64,000 nucleotides of DNA, from NCBI RefSeq assembly GCF_026151205.1, contig NC_087074.1, positions 14,283,167 to 14,347,166 of the forward strand. The letters are read 5' to 3'. This DNA is from Bolinopsis microptera. Its lineage: Eukaryota > Ctenophora > Tentaculata > Lobata > Bolinopsidae. Every line of letters starts with the position of its first letter. Within the stretch, counting starts at the first letter, position 1. Shown piece by piece: positions 20,560 through 35,500 of this stretch. Under the pieces are notes generated by a model. That model was not told the origin of the DNA and did no database searches. It saw nothing but the letters and a program-made list of their open reading frames with translations. A program made the position numbers and the translations under genes.

Positions 20560-23500
20560 ATGCTTTGTTTGTTCCTGACTCTGCTTGTCGAACTATTCAA
20601 CGGCGGAGAGAGTGCCCGCTACGCCAGATTTCAGGAGAACTATGTGCCAGCTATAGGAGACTTTGCCACCAACGGCAATGTCGTGTATTTGGGAGCCAAA
20701 AGCAAGATACTGAAGCTTCATTTCGCCCGGAGAGAATTTGTTGCCCAGTTTGAGGTTCTGAGCTCAAAATGCCCGCTCGGAGATGACTCCTGTAGCGATT
20801 ATACTCAACATGTTATCTTAGCCGATGGCAGAATATTTGGGGTAAGTTACATACATCCTCTCAAATTATCACAATCACAGATTATTAGTCACCAGTCTTT
20901 GTAAAAATTTACATTCTATCAACACCGTTAGAAAAACTCCTCTTGAGTTGATTAGATCAGAAGATATTCTAATCCCTTGACATTTCACAAGTTTCTTGTA
21001 ATGATTCACCGAGAAAAGAGGATTCACAGGTTTCCTCACTTTCTCCACCTCTCACCTGGTTAATCTTGTTACCTTCCTATCACCATATTATCGTGTATAT
21101 TGTCTGCACACTTGTAACCATATATATATTAAACCATTTTGTACATTATCGTGTACATAGTAATCTCAAAATATGTTGCTATCCAACCTCTCCACAACAC
21201 TTCACCACAATTTCAATCTGACATATACCTTCACCTCAGTCGAGCTGTTATTGTAATACTATAACTTGTATGTGGTCAAGCCAAGGAAGTTTATAAAAGT
21301 ATTTACATGCTCACAGTTAATGTAGCTCCCAATCTGTATACACCCGAAATTTCCTGTCTCTCCCGCACACAACCGGATAACATAGTAACACATATCACTG
21401 GGTATGTAATCCAGTTTGCTCCATTCATTACCACCAATATTGAACGTCTGAGCGATTCATTTCACGATGAATTTAGACCCCTGAATCTGCTCTAACATGA
21501 ACAATGAGGCTAGCCTTTGATCTGTGAAGCCACCTGAAGCCCAAAGTTACTGGGGTTAGAATTTGTTTAGGGTTATAGAACTGTGAGACACCCTTCTTGA
21601 GAGCATGCTACTAAATCCACATATTTTATGAGTCTCCGACGTTTTAATTAGATTTTCATGGACTTAAATTGCATACTACATTAAATCCGGGGAACAATCA
21701 TACTACTTAACCGGTCAGGTGAGCGTGTGTGTAGAGACTCAGTGTATAATATATTTGAAACGACGGACTGTTAATTTTAAGGTTATTAGAGGTATGAAAA
21801 ACCTTCAGCTCCGACGCATTATTACTGGTGCTAAACTAGGAAGCCCTCTTTCCTAGAATTTACTGAACATAGCATGACCAATTTGTCTCGCTCGTAATCA
21901 TCCTATCCCCTTTCAAACCGTTGATCAGGCTATCCACCAGCTCACTAATACCGTATTGAGAGTGATCTAACAATACAGGCCAACACAACACGTTTTTAGC
22001 CCCTTCTAATGGTACACAGGAGGTGTTATTATTATTATGACCGGTTATTAGTTCCCTACTAGTTCCCCCAGTTAACGAGTAACGATCCCAGTGAGGTCAT
22101 TAGTCTCCAGGATAACACCGCACTTTTCTCACCCAACAACTGGGGTCGTCTACCCCGAAACTCTGACAAATCTCGGGGGTATTTCCCGAACTCTAATCGT
22201 TCTTACAAATTGCATCAATTCTAAAATTACTAAATTACGGTCTTGCAGGTAGGTAAGTAGCTATCTTGGGCCGGGATCTTTATCAGGCTAGATTTGATGA
22301 GGGCAGCAAGTTTTTGACAAATTGAAACGTTTTACGGCACGATCCAGGAAGGTGTATCCCAGAAGAAGTCTGTTGGGAGAGGTTGAGGATTTTTTTTGGA
22401 AAATTTCGTCATTTGGGGAGTATGCTGAAAATAGGCAGATCCTCAATTGGGGCTGAGGGGTGAGTCGAGGGGTTAACGTTAAATTTTCAAAACTTTGGCT
22501 TGGATCACGCCACTTGTTTACCAGCAATGAGATAAATTGGGCGTTTCTTAGCAGGTGTGCCAATAATTGGGCTTTTTTCTTTTGTTGAAGAACAGACTCC
22601 GAGTTCCGACTTTGACTGATTAGAAGGTGGCACATTTTCCCGGATATAATTTAGTGTCCTAATGGGAGAAATGCTTGTCTAATTAGGCAAAAATATCGGG
22701 TTTGGGTTTCAATTGATTGTCAATTGTTCTCTTTCGTCACAAGGTTGGACCGTTAGCAGCTACTCGAGTACAGCCGGAAACGCCCTCGGGCCCTTTGTCA
22801 TTAAAATATCTCTCAATATGTTGCATATGAGACTCATAGAAGGATGTAAAGGTGAAGTGTGCACTTCATAAAGAGTGTGCTTATGAATATATATTAATAC
22901 ATTATGATGCATAACAGCCACTGAGCTCCCTTGCGTGTAAAAATTCCGCAAGTTTTGGAGGTAGTAAAAACTCTAAAAACAACATGTCCGTGTGCACAGT
23001 GCACTTTACTCTGATAATAATACTATGAGCAGAAGGTTAAGTTTGCCGAATATACACGGCAGTTGTCCTCAATCTCACGTCATCACCTCTCTTATCAAAA
23101 GTGAGAAGCAATTAATCACACAGCTGTGTGCAGCTGATATGATGATGTAACAATACGGTGACATATGTTGTGGTACATCATAACAATCGTCACGAGGCAT
23201 AATCCCACGAACCACCCTCCTGTCCACCGTCATCAGGTAGCCGAGTGTACTTAGTCTAACCAACCCTTCTCCACACAGCGTCATCAGGTAGTCCCTCCAA
23301 CCACCCCTTTTTTCACCGTCACCAGGTAAACTTAGTCTTACACTCCCTCCCACCCGACAGCGTCACTCCTAATCTAGACAAACAGTGCCCTATATAAGGA
23401 AAGATAGGAAAGTCAGGCCTGAACCCGTATATTGGGTGGCTGGTTTTAAGGTTATTTTTATCAGAGTCAAAGTACACCGATTGGGAGAATTAAGAAGTGT

Positions 23501-26500
23501 AAGTATCTCAGTAATATTATGTTAGAGGTAAGTTATGTGCATAATCCTTGATTACATACGACATCAAAGCCGGAGCCATGCTCGTAATGGCAAGGAACTC
23601 TTAGGACTAAGTACCAAAAATGTGATTACTTAAATCCTAATTTATTGATCTGTATGTACCTACCAAGAGTTACTGAATGGTGGTCGGGCCAACTTTTTAC
23701 TGTGTCAAGTAGTATATATTATGTTAGTGTTTACTTATGCGCTGTATCACGAATGTAAACAGTGTAATACCTACCATTTTAGACTGTTAAAATAGACTTT
23801 AACAAGCATGAGGATGTGATGTGTAGAGGTGTATAAGTGTTGGTTAACTGGACTGATTGTTTTAATTGGGCGACTAGACTGAAGAGCAAGTTTTTACCCG
23901 GTTTTAATCCTGTTTGTCTGGTCACCAAACACCGAAACCTCGAGGTTTGTCTGGTCACCAAATTGAAATACCGATAGGTTTTTCCGATGCCACGTAAAAA
24001 GGCTTTCAGTCATCACATTATATAAATGTAAGCCAAATATTAAGTCTATAAATTGAATATTGTCTAATCTCACGGGGCCGGGGGTGTGTGGTTGTTAGTT
24101 CACACTCTAGCTAGCTACACTAGGACAGTAGGACAGTAACTTATAATCTCACTAATTCTCAATATATTGGTTTTACTGAATATGTTGCTCAGTAGTCAGT
24201 AGTTGTCAAACTTGTAGCATCCGTGTCACAAAAATTATAGTATGTTATTAAAACTTTAAACATTTTAATTTTTAAATCAACCCAACGGGGTGAGTCTGGG
24301 AAAATACTGAGTTTTCAGCCGTTGAATTATATTGCCGACCAGCCTTCCAAGCCATTAATTTGATTCTTATGGGCGTATTTGGATAAAGTTATGGAGAATT
24401 ATCACAGAGTCGAGGGAGAACATACTTTTAAATCTCATGATAGATGGCATAATATTATCGTATAAGTATAATGATGGTATATATACCATGTGTAATAATG
24501 TTTATAAACATTATTACACATGCTAAACTAATTAGGCATACCGTCCTCTCCTTAAGATCGAGCTTACGCACAAAACTAGGTTTTCCTTTTATTAAATAGT
24601 GATTATTAAAATTATAATAATATTAATAAAATTATAATACCATCCAGATGCTGAGATGGGTGAGAATATGGTGATGATATCTTAAATTCCTTAAATTTCG
24701 TAGTAAGACTCAAATGCCGTTTATAAATCTTGTTTCATGCCATTAATCTGAAATTTGAGACGGAATTTCTCGGATTAAAAATATGTGAGCATAGAATTTA
24801 AAGTAAAAAAGTTGGTGACGTTTGGAGAAATATGTTCAGTGATCGTGTCTCCCGATAAAGGACAAACAGCTAATTCTCATGGCCATTAACGTATCATTTG
24901 ATAATAATAATACCACACCTGATAACAAATGAACCGTGCTTGATGTGTCATAAAACGTCAAAAGGTTCCGTTATTAGGTAATGTGTACCTGTTTTCCTGC
25001 TAATGACAACAATTCCCTGACAATAACACCTCAGATCCACCTAACAGCCATTGTCTGTCAGCTTCAGACTGTTTACGGGATACAAAGGGATCTGTTAATT
25101 AATTAATTAATTAGATAAGTACCCCACTAATCTGTCAAATACTCCACTTCCAACAAACTAGAACTTTATGGGAGTCATTGTTCATAAGTGGTGAGAGATC
25201 AGCGGCTGAGTCCTTTCAAAGAAGTGCAATGTTTTAAGTCTCAGCTAAAATTGATGATGATGACACTTGATCGTTATGCTGTTTACTCTTATCATCTTAT
25301 CACCTCCAGAATCTTAATATCAACCTCTTAAATTAAAGTTTTGGTCGTTATCAATATCGTTACCTTTCAACAGGAAGCTAACGACTTGCTGACAAAATCC
25401 CTAAAATGATCTTGAAAATTTGAAAATTGTCCCATTCTGTCCGATAAATCAAGTCATGAATCAAATTGAAACAAAGCAAAATCTTTGTCATATATTCCCT
25501 ACGCCCAAGATGAAGAGCAATTATGTTGTCAGGGGTCGTCTATCAAAATGTAGCTGTCATATTTAACCTGCCCCTCTAACCGCAAACGGACAGGTTTCCG
25601 TGGTAATTTCAGACCTTTGGTATCATTATATTGAGCAAAAAACGCAAAAAAATGGCGAGAAGTTCGGCTTTGCATTTATTGAGAGTACTAACATTTTTTG
25701 GTCGACTTTGAGACGTCTATCTTTTCTGGTCTACCTCAGGATCACGAAGTTTTACACTGGGCGTCTATCGAGTACTCTAAATTAAAACTTACAATTAGTG
25801 ACCGACGTCCTCAATTTGTCATCCTAAGTCATGAATGACTGTGGTGACCTGGGTTTCTCTGCATCCTAATTTGATTGCCCTACTCCGGCAACATTTACAT
25901 TTGTCATAACATCGGTAATTAGGAGCTTTAAAGTTGACCAGGATGCCAGAAGAGGGCATGTTATGGGATTAGAATGATGACGCTCAGAATGACATGTCAA
26001 TATTTGACAAATGGGTAACCCACCTCCCATTGCTGGAGCGTATGATACTCGGGGCTAGCTTAGAGGCGTGGTATTAGCTGGCGTGGTAAGGTATTCGTCT
26101 TGCCGTGTCAATAATTTAGCTTTTGAGGCGATAATTAATAAGTTTATCGTAAATAAGGAATATTTGGAGGACAAGAATTTTGGAAACATACCATTGATAT
26201 TATCAATGGTATGTTCAAGTGTTAAACGGCAGGATAAAGTGTCAGGGCTGACCCGTGCCAGTTGTTAACAGATGCCAAGATTCCAATATTGCACTATCAA
26301 TGCATATTTAACCGGGTCTAACATGGTTTAACAGTTGCTTTTTTCGTAATTGAAATGAAACTATGGTAAGAATAGACTTTTTCCTATATATATATCGGAC
26401 CTTCGTTCTCGATTAGGCTAGCTCTTCTACGAAGCCTCGCCAGTCAAATATCTTGACCTAAACTGCTTTAAGTTATAAATTCTCTTCCACCAGACCCGGA

Positions 26501-29500
26501 CATAACCTTGAAGGGAAAATGTAATCTGGTGGTTAGCAATTCATTTACCAAACCGTACTGTATTACCTCGCCCACCTGCCTTACACGGTACATTATTATT
26601 GGTAGGTCTATAACATTAGTGGGATTAACCATTATAATACAAAAATGTTATTATATTTGATGGGATAATCTTAATCTAGCGGTTGAAATCGAATCCTCCC
26701 GAAAACCCAAAATACCCCTTCATGTCTTATGTTTCACCGTTAACCTGATTCCACCCCCTCAACATACCCTCAACATACCCACATTTCTCGTCTGATATAT
26801 TTACATATGATCGGAGAGAAAAGAAACCAGCCGCTCCCACATACAATTAGTTGCGAACAGCAGGCTCTCTCCAGATAATTAAATGCTAGACAATAAGTTG
26901 CGAGAGACAAGTCTCCAGACATGAAAACTCGCCTAGACGCCAGACTTTTCGGCGACAGAACATTGATGACAGCTCTCTTGCTTAGCTGGAGATATAGTGT
27001 CTGAGTAGACCAGGAGCGTATAAATTAAATCATCTGGATTCTTGTGACACCCCCTGCATGTTGGGGAGTTATACCGAACCATGGGGAGCCGGGGAGAGGG
27101 AATTGCCGGGGGTGTCGCACATAAATCAAAGCGAAAACACCAGTTAGTGTACCTTCAACGTGGTGGTATTAGGATACTTGAGCAGTAAAATATAAACGAA
27201 TTTTAATAAATATGTACTCGTCAAGTTTACCAACTTAATGAGTATGTTTTAAATATAAGCTATTGCCGTAGAAAAATAAAATATATTCATGCTTTTCATA
27301 CAAGTTACAACAAAGTCTTCATGTTATGTATCCTGGGTTTCATGATTAAATATTATATAATATAATGACATTTTAATTTGACTACAATCATACTTTCTTA
27401 GTTAAGAATATCGCTACAGTTATTTTATTCAGTTACCCATGACATGAGGGTTTTAAAGGCCCTTTGAGCAGTTTTTAAAATGATTTTACATGCAATAAAC
27501 GTAACGTGGGAAATGGGAATATAATAGTCATTAAATTTGTCACATGTTATGATATGTTGACCTTACAGTGCAGTGCCACACTAATAGTAGTAGCACTCCC
27601 TTCAAACTCACATACAGGAAAAGGATAATAATACACGTGACTCTTTGCAGAGAATTTAGTAACAATAAGATATGGAGAACTATTGTGTTTTGTCAATGCA
27701 GTCTGCAGATGAATAATGCCTGGAAATTGGAAACTAAGCTGCATAAAACGATAGAAGCAGCAAATTAGCCGTCTCCGGAATATAAAAACTAGATAATGCA
27801 TTTTGTCAATCCACTCAATTGATTTAATTCCTGTAAACGTTACTAGTAGCGGTTAGAAAGATTAAACTGATTGAATGTAAGGAGGTTTATAATTCGCTCT
27901 AACTGTCTCCGGACTACAGCGTTTAGGGGTTTTAAACAAAACTTGTCGCTCACTTTGAGAAACACAAAGCATGAAAATTAGAATCAGTTATTATCGCACC
28001 ATGCGTTTTCTAAATATAGTTCCGTCAAATTGTTTCGAATCTTGAAAATATGCACACAGATAACAGCTCAACACATACCATGTTCAATCATCCTTGATTT
28101 TATTTTGTACACTAATTTCCGGAATAGTACGATCCAGATTATAGTGTTGGTGATTGTGGCAACCCACAAAACACACTCAGATCCCCAATTCCGACACACT
28201 AATAAATCACCGGTTAATAAATCAACTGACCCATAACCCCACCCTATCCCCAGGCAGAACAAGATAAGGTGTGTGTAACCTGTGGAACACACGGAGGCAG
28301 ACCCAGATGCGTGATAAGAGACCTGGGCCTCCTCAACGTCATCAGAGAAGTTAGACCTCTACAGTTCGCTTCAGCGGCCCACCCCGGACTCACGAGCCTC
28401 GCTGAGGTTCACGGTAAGTTGTCTCTATATCTCTATATCTAGCTTTACGTTAACCGAGTTTACAGATTGAACAGATAGACTGGACAGTATAGATATATTT
28501 TCCTAATATTATCTGTTATATATGGCCGGAAGTAAACCTATCTTAAGCCTCGTGCCCCGACTTACTCCAGCATATTTGCGCTTAATCTTCCGTGTTTTAC
28601 CGTCCAGAAATCCTGAAATATTAAATTAAGATCCTCCTTCCTCCTTCTCCTCTTCCCCTACTTGTGTGTTGAGAGGAGAGCTCTAAATCGTGCTGGCTCG
28701 TGCTGCTTGTTTTAAAAATACTTCCACTCTACCTCCCAACCCTCCCAAATTAGAGTTTTAAAACCAGGTCCCCATTGCATGTTTGAGAGGTGTGGTACCC
28801 TCGTTTTACACAAAACATTTCCATCTAAATCCTTGCTCCGTCTCCAAATAGTCTAGATGAGGGGGTCCTGTGCGCAATCACGCCAACTTCTGGTTTGGTC
28901 TCTACTTGCTTGTACCTGGCACTGCTCAACTCTCACTGCTTATAATGCTTGTGCTGTCTTGAAGTTTTACATTTGCAGATTTCACACCCTTCCAAACACA
29001 CCCCATTTAAACAAAATTTAAATATGCATCCCCAGCAGTGCAAATTACAGAACCTTTAAAAAATACGGCTCGTAATAATTATGTGAATTATTAAACAATT
29101 GTTTTGTGTGAAAACTATAATTTAACAATGTTAAACTAACACAATATGTTAAATTAACATGTGTCCTACCCCCTGCAGATAACGCGTTCTACTACACTTC
29201 CTACGTTACCAACGACACGTCCCACCCTATCCTGGGCATGTACAGTCAGCACAAACAGCTTACCACCAAACTGGATGACAAGTGGTTCAACAGTGAGTGT
29301 TTTTCTTTTTCTTTCTTTCTTAACATGGTATTTTTAACATATATAACTGTACATTTAACTTGAAAAACTTGACATAGCCGTTGACCATGCAAACTTGAAA
29401 CTTTAAAATTTAATAGTTGTCTAAGTAATGTGCAGTACACTAATCGAAAGAACTAAGCACTGTTGGCTTTAATAAAGTTTTAAAGTTAGCGTTTAGAAAG

Positions 29501-32500
29501 TTTAGGACCTGCGGTGCTTTAGTCGCCCATGAACACGAGCGCTTTACAGACTTATCAATCTTCTCGATCCTGTTTTAAAGCTATCCTTTTGCGCTGTTAC
29601 AATCTTTACGTTTTTAAATTATCATATTTCTGTCTCTGGCTACAATTCCTTAATTTTCTGAGAAATTCAAACTTTTAGTCTATACGAAAAATTTATAGTT
29701 GAACTTAACAAAAATTTAAAGTAGAATAATTTTAAAGGTAACATTCTCGAGGCTTCCCTGTCAGGTTTTTGCACCACATAAGAATGTGAAGACCTGTAGT
29801 GCGTCTCCCACCCTCCCAAATTCCAAACATCATATCCCCAGACTCATCACCCTTTGCCAGAATCTGCTAATGCAGCTGCCAGCTTTCAGTACTCATTAAA
29901 CTATTAACACGTACATGTGATGTCGTTTAAAAACAATCAACCAACTGCCAAGAAGTCACCTAAAAATCATCACCATACCTCATAGAAAACCAAGCTAATT
30001 CTAAAGTTTATCCATTCTTCATTCCTCATGCATCACCTCTTATAGTTATATACAAACCACACTAAGTCCCTGAATCCTGACTGGAGACTATTCACCTTAT
30101 CTCCTCCTCAATAAGTCCCTGTACCCCTAAGTCCTAACATCTTGTCTCCTCCTCAATAAGTCCCTGAACCCCTAAGTCCTAACATCTTGTCTCCTCCTCA
30201 ATAAGTCCCTGAACCCCTAAGTCCTAACATCTTGTCTCCTCCTCAATAAGTCCCTGAACCACTAAGTCCTAACATCTTGTCTCCTCCTCAATAAGTCCCT
30301 GAACCCCTAAGTCCTAACATCTTGTCTCCTCCTCAATAAGTCCCTGAACCCCTAAGTCCTAACATCTTGTCTCCTCCTCAATAAGTCCCTGAACCACTAA
30401 GTCCTAACATCTTGTCTCCTCCTCAATAAGTCCCTGAACCACTAAGTCCTAACATCTTGTCTCCTCCTCAATAAGTCCCTGAACCACTAAGTCCTAACAT
30501 CTTGTCTCCTCCTCAATAAGTCCCTGAACCACTAAGTCCTAACATCTTGTCTCCTCCTCAATAAGTCCCTGAACCCCTAACATTTTATCTCCTCCTCAAT
30601 AAGTCCCTGAACCCCTAAGTCCTAACATCTTGTCTCCTCCTCAATAAGTCCCTGAACCCCTAAGTCCTAACATCTTGTCTCCTCCTCAATAAGTCCCTGA
30701 ACCACTAAGTCCTAACATCTTGTCTCCTCCTCAATAAGTCCCTGAACCACTAAGTCCTAACATCTTGTCTCCTCCTCAATAAGTCCCTGGACCCCTAAGT
30801 CCTAACATCTTGTCTCCTCCTCAGATGCCCAGTTCGTGTCAGTGATCCCAATTGACCGTCATCTGTACGTGTTCTATAAGGAACTCACATTTGACTACCC
30901 CAGTCCCATTCTGACTTCCAGAGTAGCTAGAGTCTGTCTCACAGATCCCGGCGGTAACAAGTAAGTTTATTTGCTAATTAATATTTTAATAATTTTATAT
31001 GCTAATAAAATAATTCGTATTTTAAAACATTCCGTATCATTTATATGTTTTGAAAGAATCCCCCCTCCGAGTCTAGTTATGTGTCTGTCTATTTTTGTGT
31101 GTAGGAGTATTGAGTAAGTATTAACAATCCTGGCGATAAATAATATATCAAATAGTTAGTTGGTTACGTGCTGTCTGTCTCTTTGTGCAACATTCTAACC
31201 TTACAAAGTATTCTAACGTTTCATTAACCAGCATACCATTCTGTCATAACTTGATTTTTTGTCATACCAGATTTGCCTCGTTAAGATTTTAGAGTTTTCT
31301 GTGGTATTCGTCTCTGGAAGTCCTAAAGTTCTAAACTTGTTCCATTTTTCTGGGTCATCATCTGAGCGTCATTTTAGACAATTTAATGTTGACCACGTAA
31401 ATATCACTACGTAAATATTTGAAGCGGAGAGAAATTACTCCATCGCCAAGTCTGCATACCTGTCTGGCATCTCCGGACACCAAATTAATGTAGAATTCAG
31501 GAATTATAAACCCCGTTTCAAACTGTTTTCAAGTCTGCCGGTTGAAATATTGTCGGCAGACAGTAATTCCGAAGTTCCTGATTGTTAAAGTTGCAGTTCT
31601 TGGGTGGTCAGGTTGCAGCCTGCTGCTCTCCAGCAAGCTGACATGTAACACGTGACAGTTACAGTAAGTTACAGTATCACACTGTTTCACATGATCCACA
31701 CGACTACAAACAAGCATCACAGCCCTGATCTAACTTTCCTGCTTGCTATTTAATTTAGTTTAATTACAGCACGAGTATATCTTGTGTTCCTCTCCTGCCA
31801 CCACGGGGCAGACTCTTCAGACTTACTTTAGTGGTATCACGTACAATAATAAGGTCCCTCCCTGTAGGACCCTCCCTAGGGTGGAAGTACGGTGGTGGAA
31901 GTAGTGCTCGTCTTGTAGTATGTGGTCACTAACGTCTAACACAATAGGGGGGCTACAAGACCTAATTTGTGGTAACGCCCCAGTTTCAGACACGATATTA
32001 AATCCTTAATTGAGACATTTGAGAAGTGGCCTGTCAATTATTGAGCACCTTGAGACACATACCAATGAGACACCCACCAAGCTTTCCATCCTGTCAGATT
32101 CACTGCCCTTTCAGTCTACATTCCACTCACAATGCCATATTCTTGACACAATGATGTCTCAGCTGAATACTCTCTCCTCCCCACTGCAGCACATCGGGTG
32201 AAGTTTATCAAGTATGTAAACCAGTTTCCTTGCACTTGAAGAAGCCTTACTTGGTATTTATGGTAGCAGTGTTTGTGGGCACAATGTGGAAATTCAGGAG
32301 AGATGTTCCAAACCAGACGTGTTTAACACAGTTAACTACATTCTTAACAATTATTAGACTGTCTCACTTCACCTCGCCTTCACCCCAGTTTACCGTGTTC
32401 TGTACAACGTGCTACATATTCTATTATGCCTACTCCCTGACGGTACAAATATCTCAAGTCAAGCATAATTAATAATTCCTCCAACGAAAATAAACATTAA

Positions 32501-35500
32501 TTAAACTATGTAGAGCTAAGGGGCTGGCGTTGTAAGCAGCGATCAAAGCAGACAAGATATTCCACAATTCAGGTTTATTAGAACTATCTATCAGTCTTGC
32601 AATTGACAACAATATCTCACTAAACTGCTGTTCCGGGTATGATCCAGGCTGTGGTCTCCACCCTCTCCCACCGGGGAGTCTCCAACCAGTCCCCACCCTC
32701 AGCTGGTGGGTGGGGTCCTGCTTGTTTGTCTTATACTCACGAGCTGGGAGACCCAGGATGGAGAGTGGTAGTTTTATCCAAACAGGACTCCTGGCAGACT
32801 GTGTGGTTATGAAGGAGAGAGAGAGAGCTCTAACTTTGTCCTCTTCCTCCAGACAGTCTTACCTTTTTTTCCAGGGTTCGCGCTTCGAGACTTTTGGTGT
32901 CAATTTTTTGTCCCAGCTCAGCAGAAGGACAATTAGAATGACAGATTTTGAGAAATGATGTGTCTACCTTTTTAGATATCATGTCTTAAAGTTTATAGGT
33001 CTCTCTAAGGTGTCTCAGTTTCTAAGGTAAACCAATAATAACACTAGATATACATTATCAACTCGTATGTTTATTTCTATAGAAGCTAATACATCTCCTA
33101 TCTAAACTCAATATAGCGCTGTACTAACCCTGGAACAGATTTGTATCAGTATATTACACTACTATATCAGGTATTACAATTGGGTGCTGTGGTAGCCCCA
33201 GATCTCACGTTAATGCACTTTTTTAATGTTCATGGTATCTCCTTATCTTAATGATCAGTATTTCCTATATCTTGACCTTATCCGGGGGGGGGGGGGGGGG
33301 GGGGGGGGGTGGGGGGGGTCATAAGATAGGGAGTCTTCAAGATAAAAACAGTGATAAACATGAAGATTAACCCCTCCACTCACATTCCTGTAGTAAACTA
33401 ACGGTATCTTGAAATTCTTGATTTGCAGCCTAATATTCTGATATTTACGATTCTCGAAAGCTCGGCACCGGGTGTCCTCCCTTTTACATCGGATCCTAAA
33501 TGTCTATTTATTTCTTGATCGAAGATACAAATTACTGTTGTCATGTAAACTTCGCGGGTAGAGTTGTTACCGGTTCCTGTATAGTCTAGAACAAGATAAC
33601 CAATGATACCTGAATAGTTGGCGCCATAATACCACTTTCCTTGCCGTGGGGAGGCGTGCTTCTAACAGCAGCCCACATTAAATTAGATAGGAGTTAGTGA
33701 GGTCTGCTATCAAACTAAATACAGAAGTAGGGCACCAAGGCCGGGAGGCACAGTTGAAGCGAGGCTATCTTCCCTTAATACTGAGACTTTACGGTTACTT
33801 CCGTGCTACCAATCCGGCCATGCAGATAGCTGTAATTATTTATCTTGTCGCTGTCCCTAGACTGGAAGATACCGGTAAAATATACTTTTTAGCGATGAAT
33901 CGGTATTCATCGTTCATGACACATTGGACATTTCTCAATCTTTCTGCCTTCATCACCGCTCACTTTTTGTTTGATGGGCTTTGTTTGAGCGCTTAGCGAC
34001 AGAAAATCATGACAGGAAAGTTTGCAGAAACATCTATCAGAAAATTAGTGCAATTTTGTGATACGATTATAATTTCTATCACTGGGTGCATATTGATATA
34101 TACGGAGGATAAATTGATCACGTTTGCAACTATTTTAAAAGTGTTGCAGAAGTAAGGTGAAACTTGGTCTTTGGCAAAACAGTACGTATTGTGTGTCCGG
34201 TTTGTCTGCCGACCGAATTTGATTACAATTTCAGGTGAATATATGCCTGCTCTTCATACAGACACTTTAATTAAATGGACAATAACGGACCTTGGTGGTA
34301 ATTGATGGTATGTTCATCACATTTCCTGTCAACTTGAGGTCTAACCAGACTGTGGGTCGTCCAAGCGGTATTCAAGTCTTCATTCGTATCTCACACTTTT
34401 ATTTAACGACACTAAATAATCCCACCCACCCCCACAAGTTATAATGTCCTGTCTTGATAGAATCCGTTAACTCTTAATTCTATAATTGTACTCACTAACT
34501 CACCTGAAGAATAGTCTTGATCCGTTTTAGATTTTACTAGAACGAGCTGCTGGAAGGTTCATATCTTCTAAAATTAAAATATTTACAGAGCAGCTACAAA
34601 TTTATGAACCTTCCCTTCGGGGGTGGGTTGTGGAGACACAAAAAGTATAAGTGTGAATAGCGTATCTCGGGAGAGATAATGTGAGAAACTAGACTGTGCT
34701 AACTCTACAAATTTTCAGGCTGCTCCTTCACAAACATTTCCGGACGTTCACCAAGGCGACGATCTCGTGTACATCACCCAGTACAATGTCCGGAGTTCCC
34801 GACTATTCGTACAACTTTATAGACGGTGTAGCCATGCCCCACGACAGCCTCACCGATCCAAGCAGAGCTGGTAAGTACCATGGCTACTTTATTTATTCTA
34901 TTAGATCACAACGACTGAGTTTCTAAAAAAAACACCCAGTAAATCAATTTCTGGTCACTTTTACAATGGGTCATTGTGGGTCATTAGTCGTGTCAGGTTA
35001 TTTGTTAGTTTTTTTCTCTTCACAAAACGTAAGGTTACAAGTACTTGTGCCGAGCAATGCTGAGCTTTCTCCAAATAGTACCAGACTGCTGAGTCGCAGG
35101 GTCACTTGTAACCTTGGGACTGTTTTTATTCACAATGGAGAACTTTCGAGCTGTCAGCAATCATCGGTATTATTATCACCCCTAGCAACAAAAACGGAAG
35201 TATTTAATTCAGAGAGACTGAGAAAGCACATCATCAGGTGGTGATGACTTCTCCAAAACACCATCTTGCCACCATCTGATCACTATGTGATCTCAATTTA
35301 ATAAGACTAATAGCTAACCACAGCATCCTGCCTAGAAACCAGCTCCTAACTCCGCTTAACACCCTAGTTTCTCTTCATTAGTGCGAATGAGATCAGATAA
35401 GCTCATATAAACACACCTGTTTGGGTTGGATTGCTATTTGTTATCCCTGTCATGCTCACAGCTGATTATCTCCTCCAAATAACACATGACCGAGACTAAT

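Noticed and set aside
22288..22635. 115-codon minus-strand frame in semaphorin intron 1
   Set aside because: No domain and no conserved signal; likely chance.
33697..33996. 99-codon frame in semaphorin intron 4
   Set aside because: Some protein-like composition but no recognised domain, no exon signals; left as unsupported.
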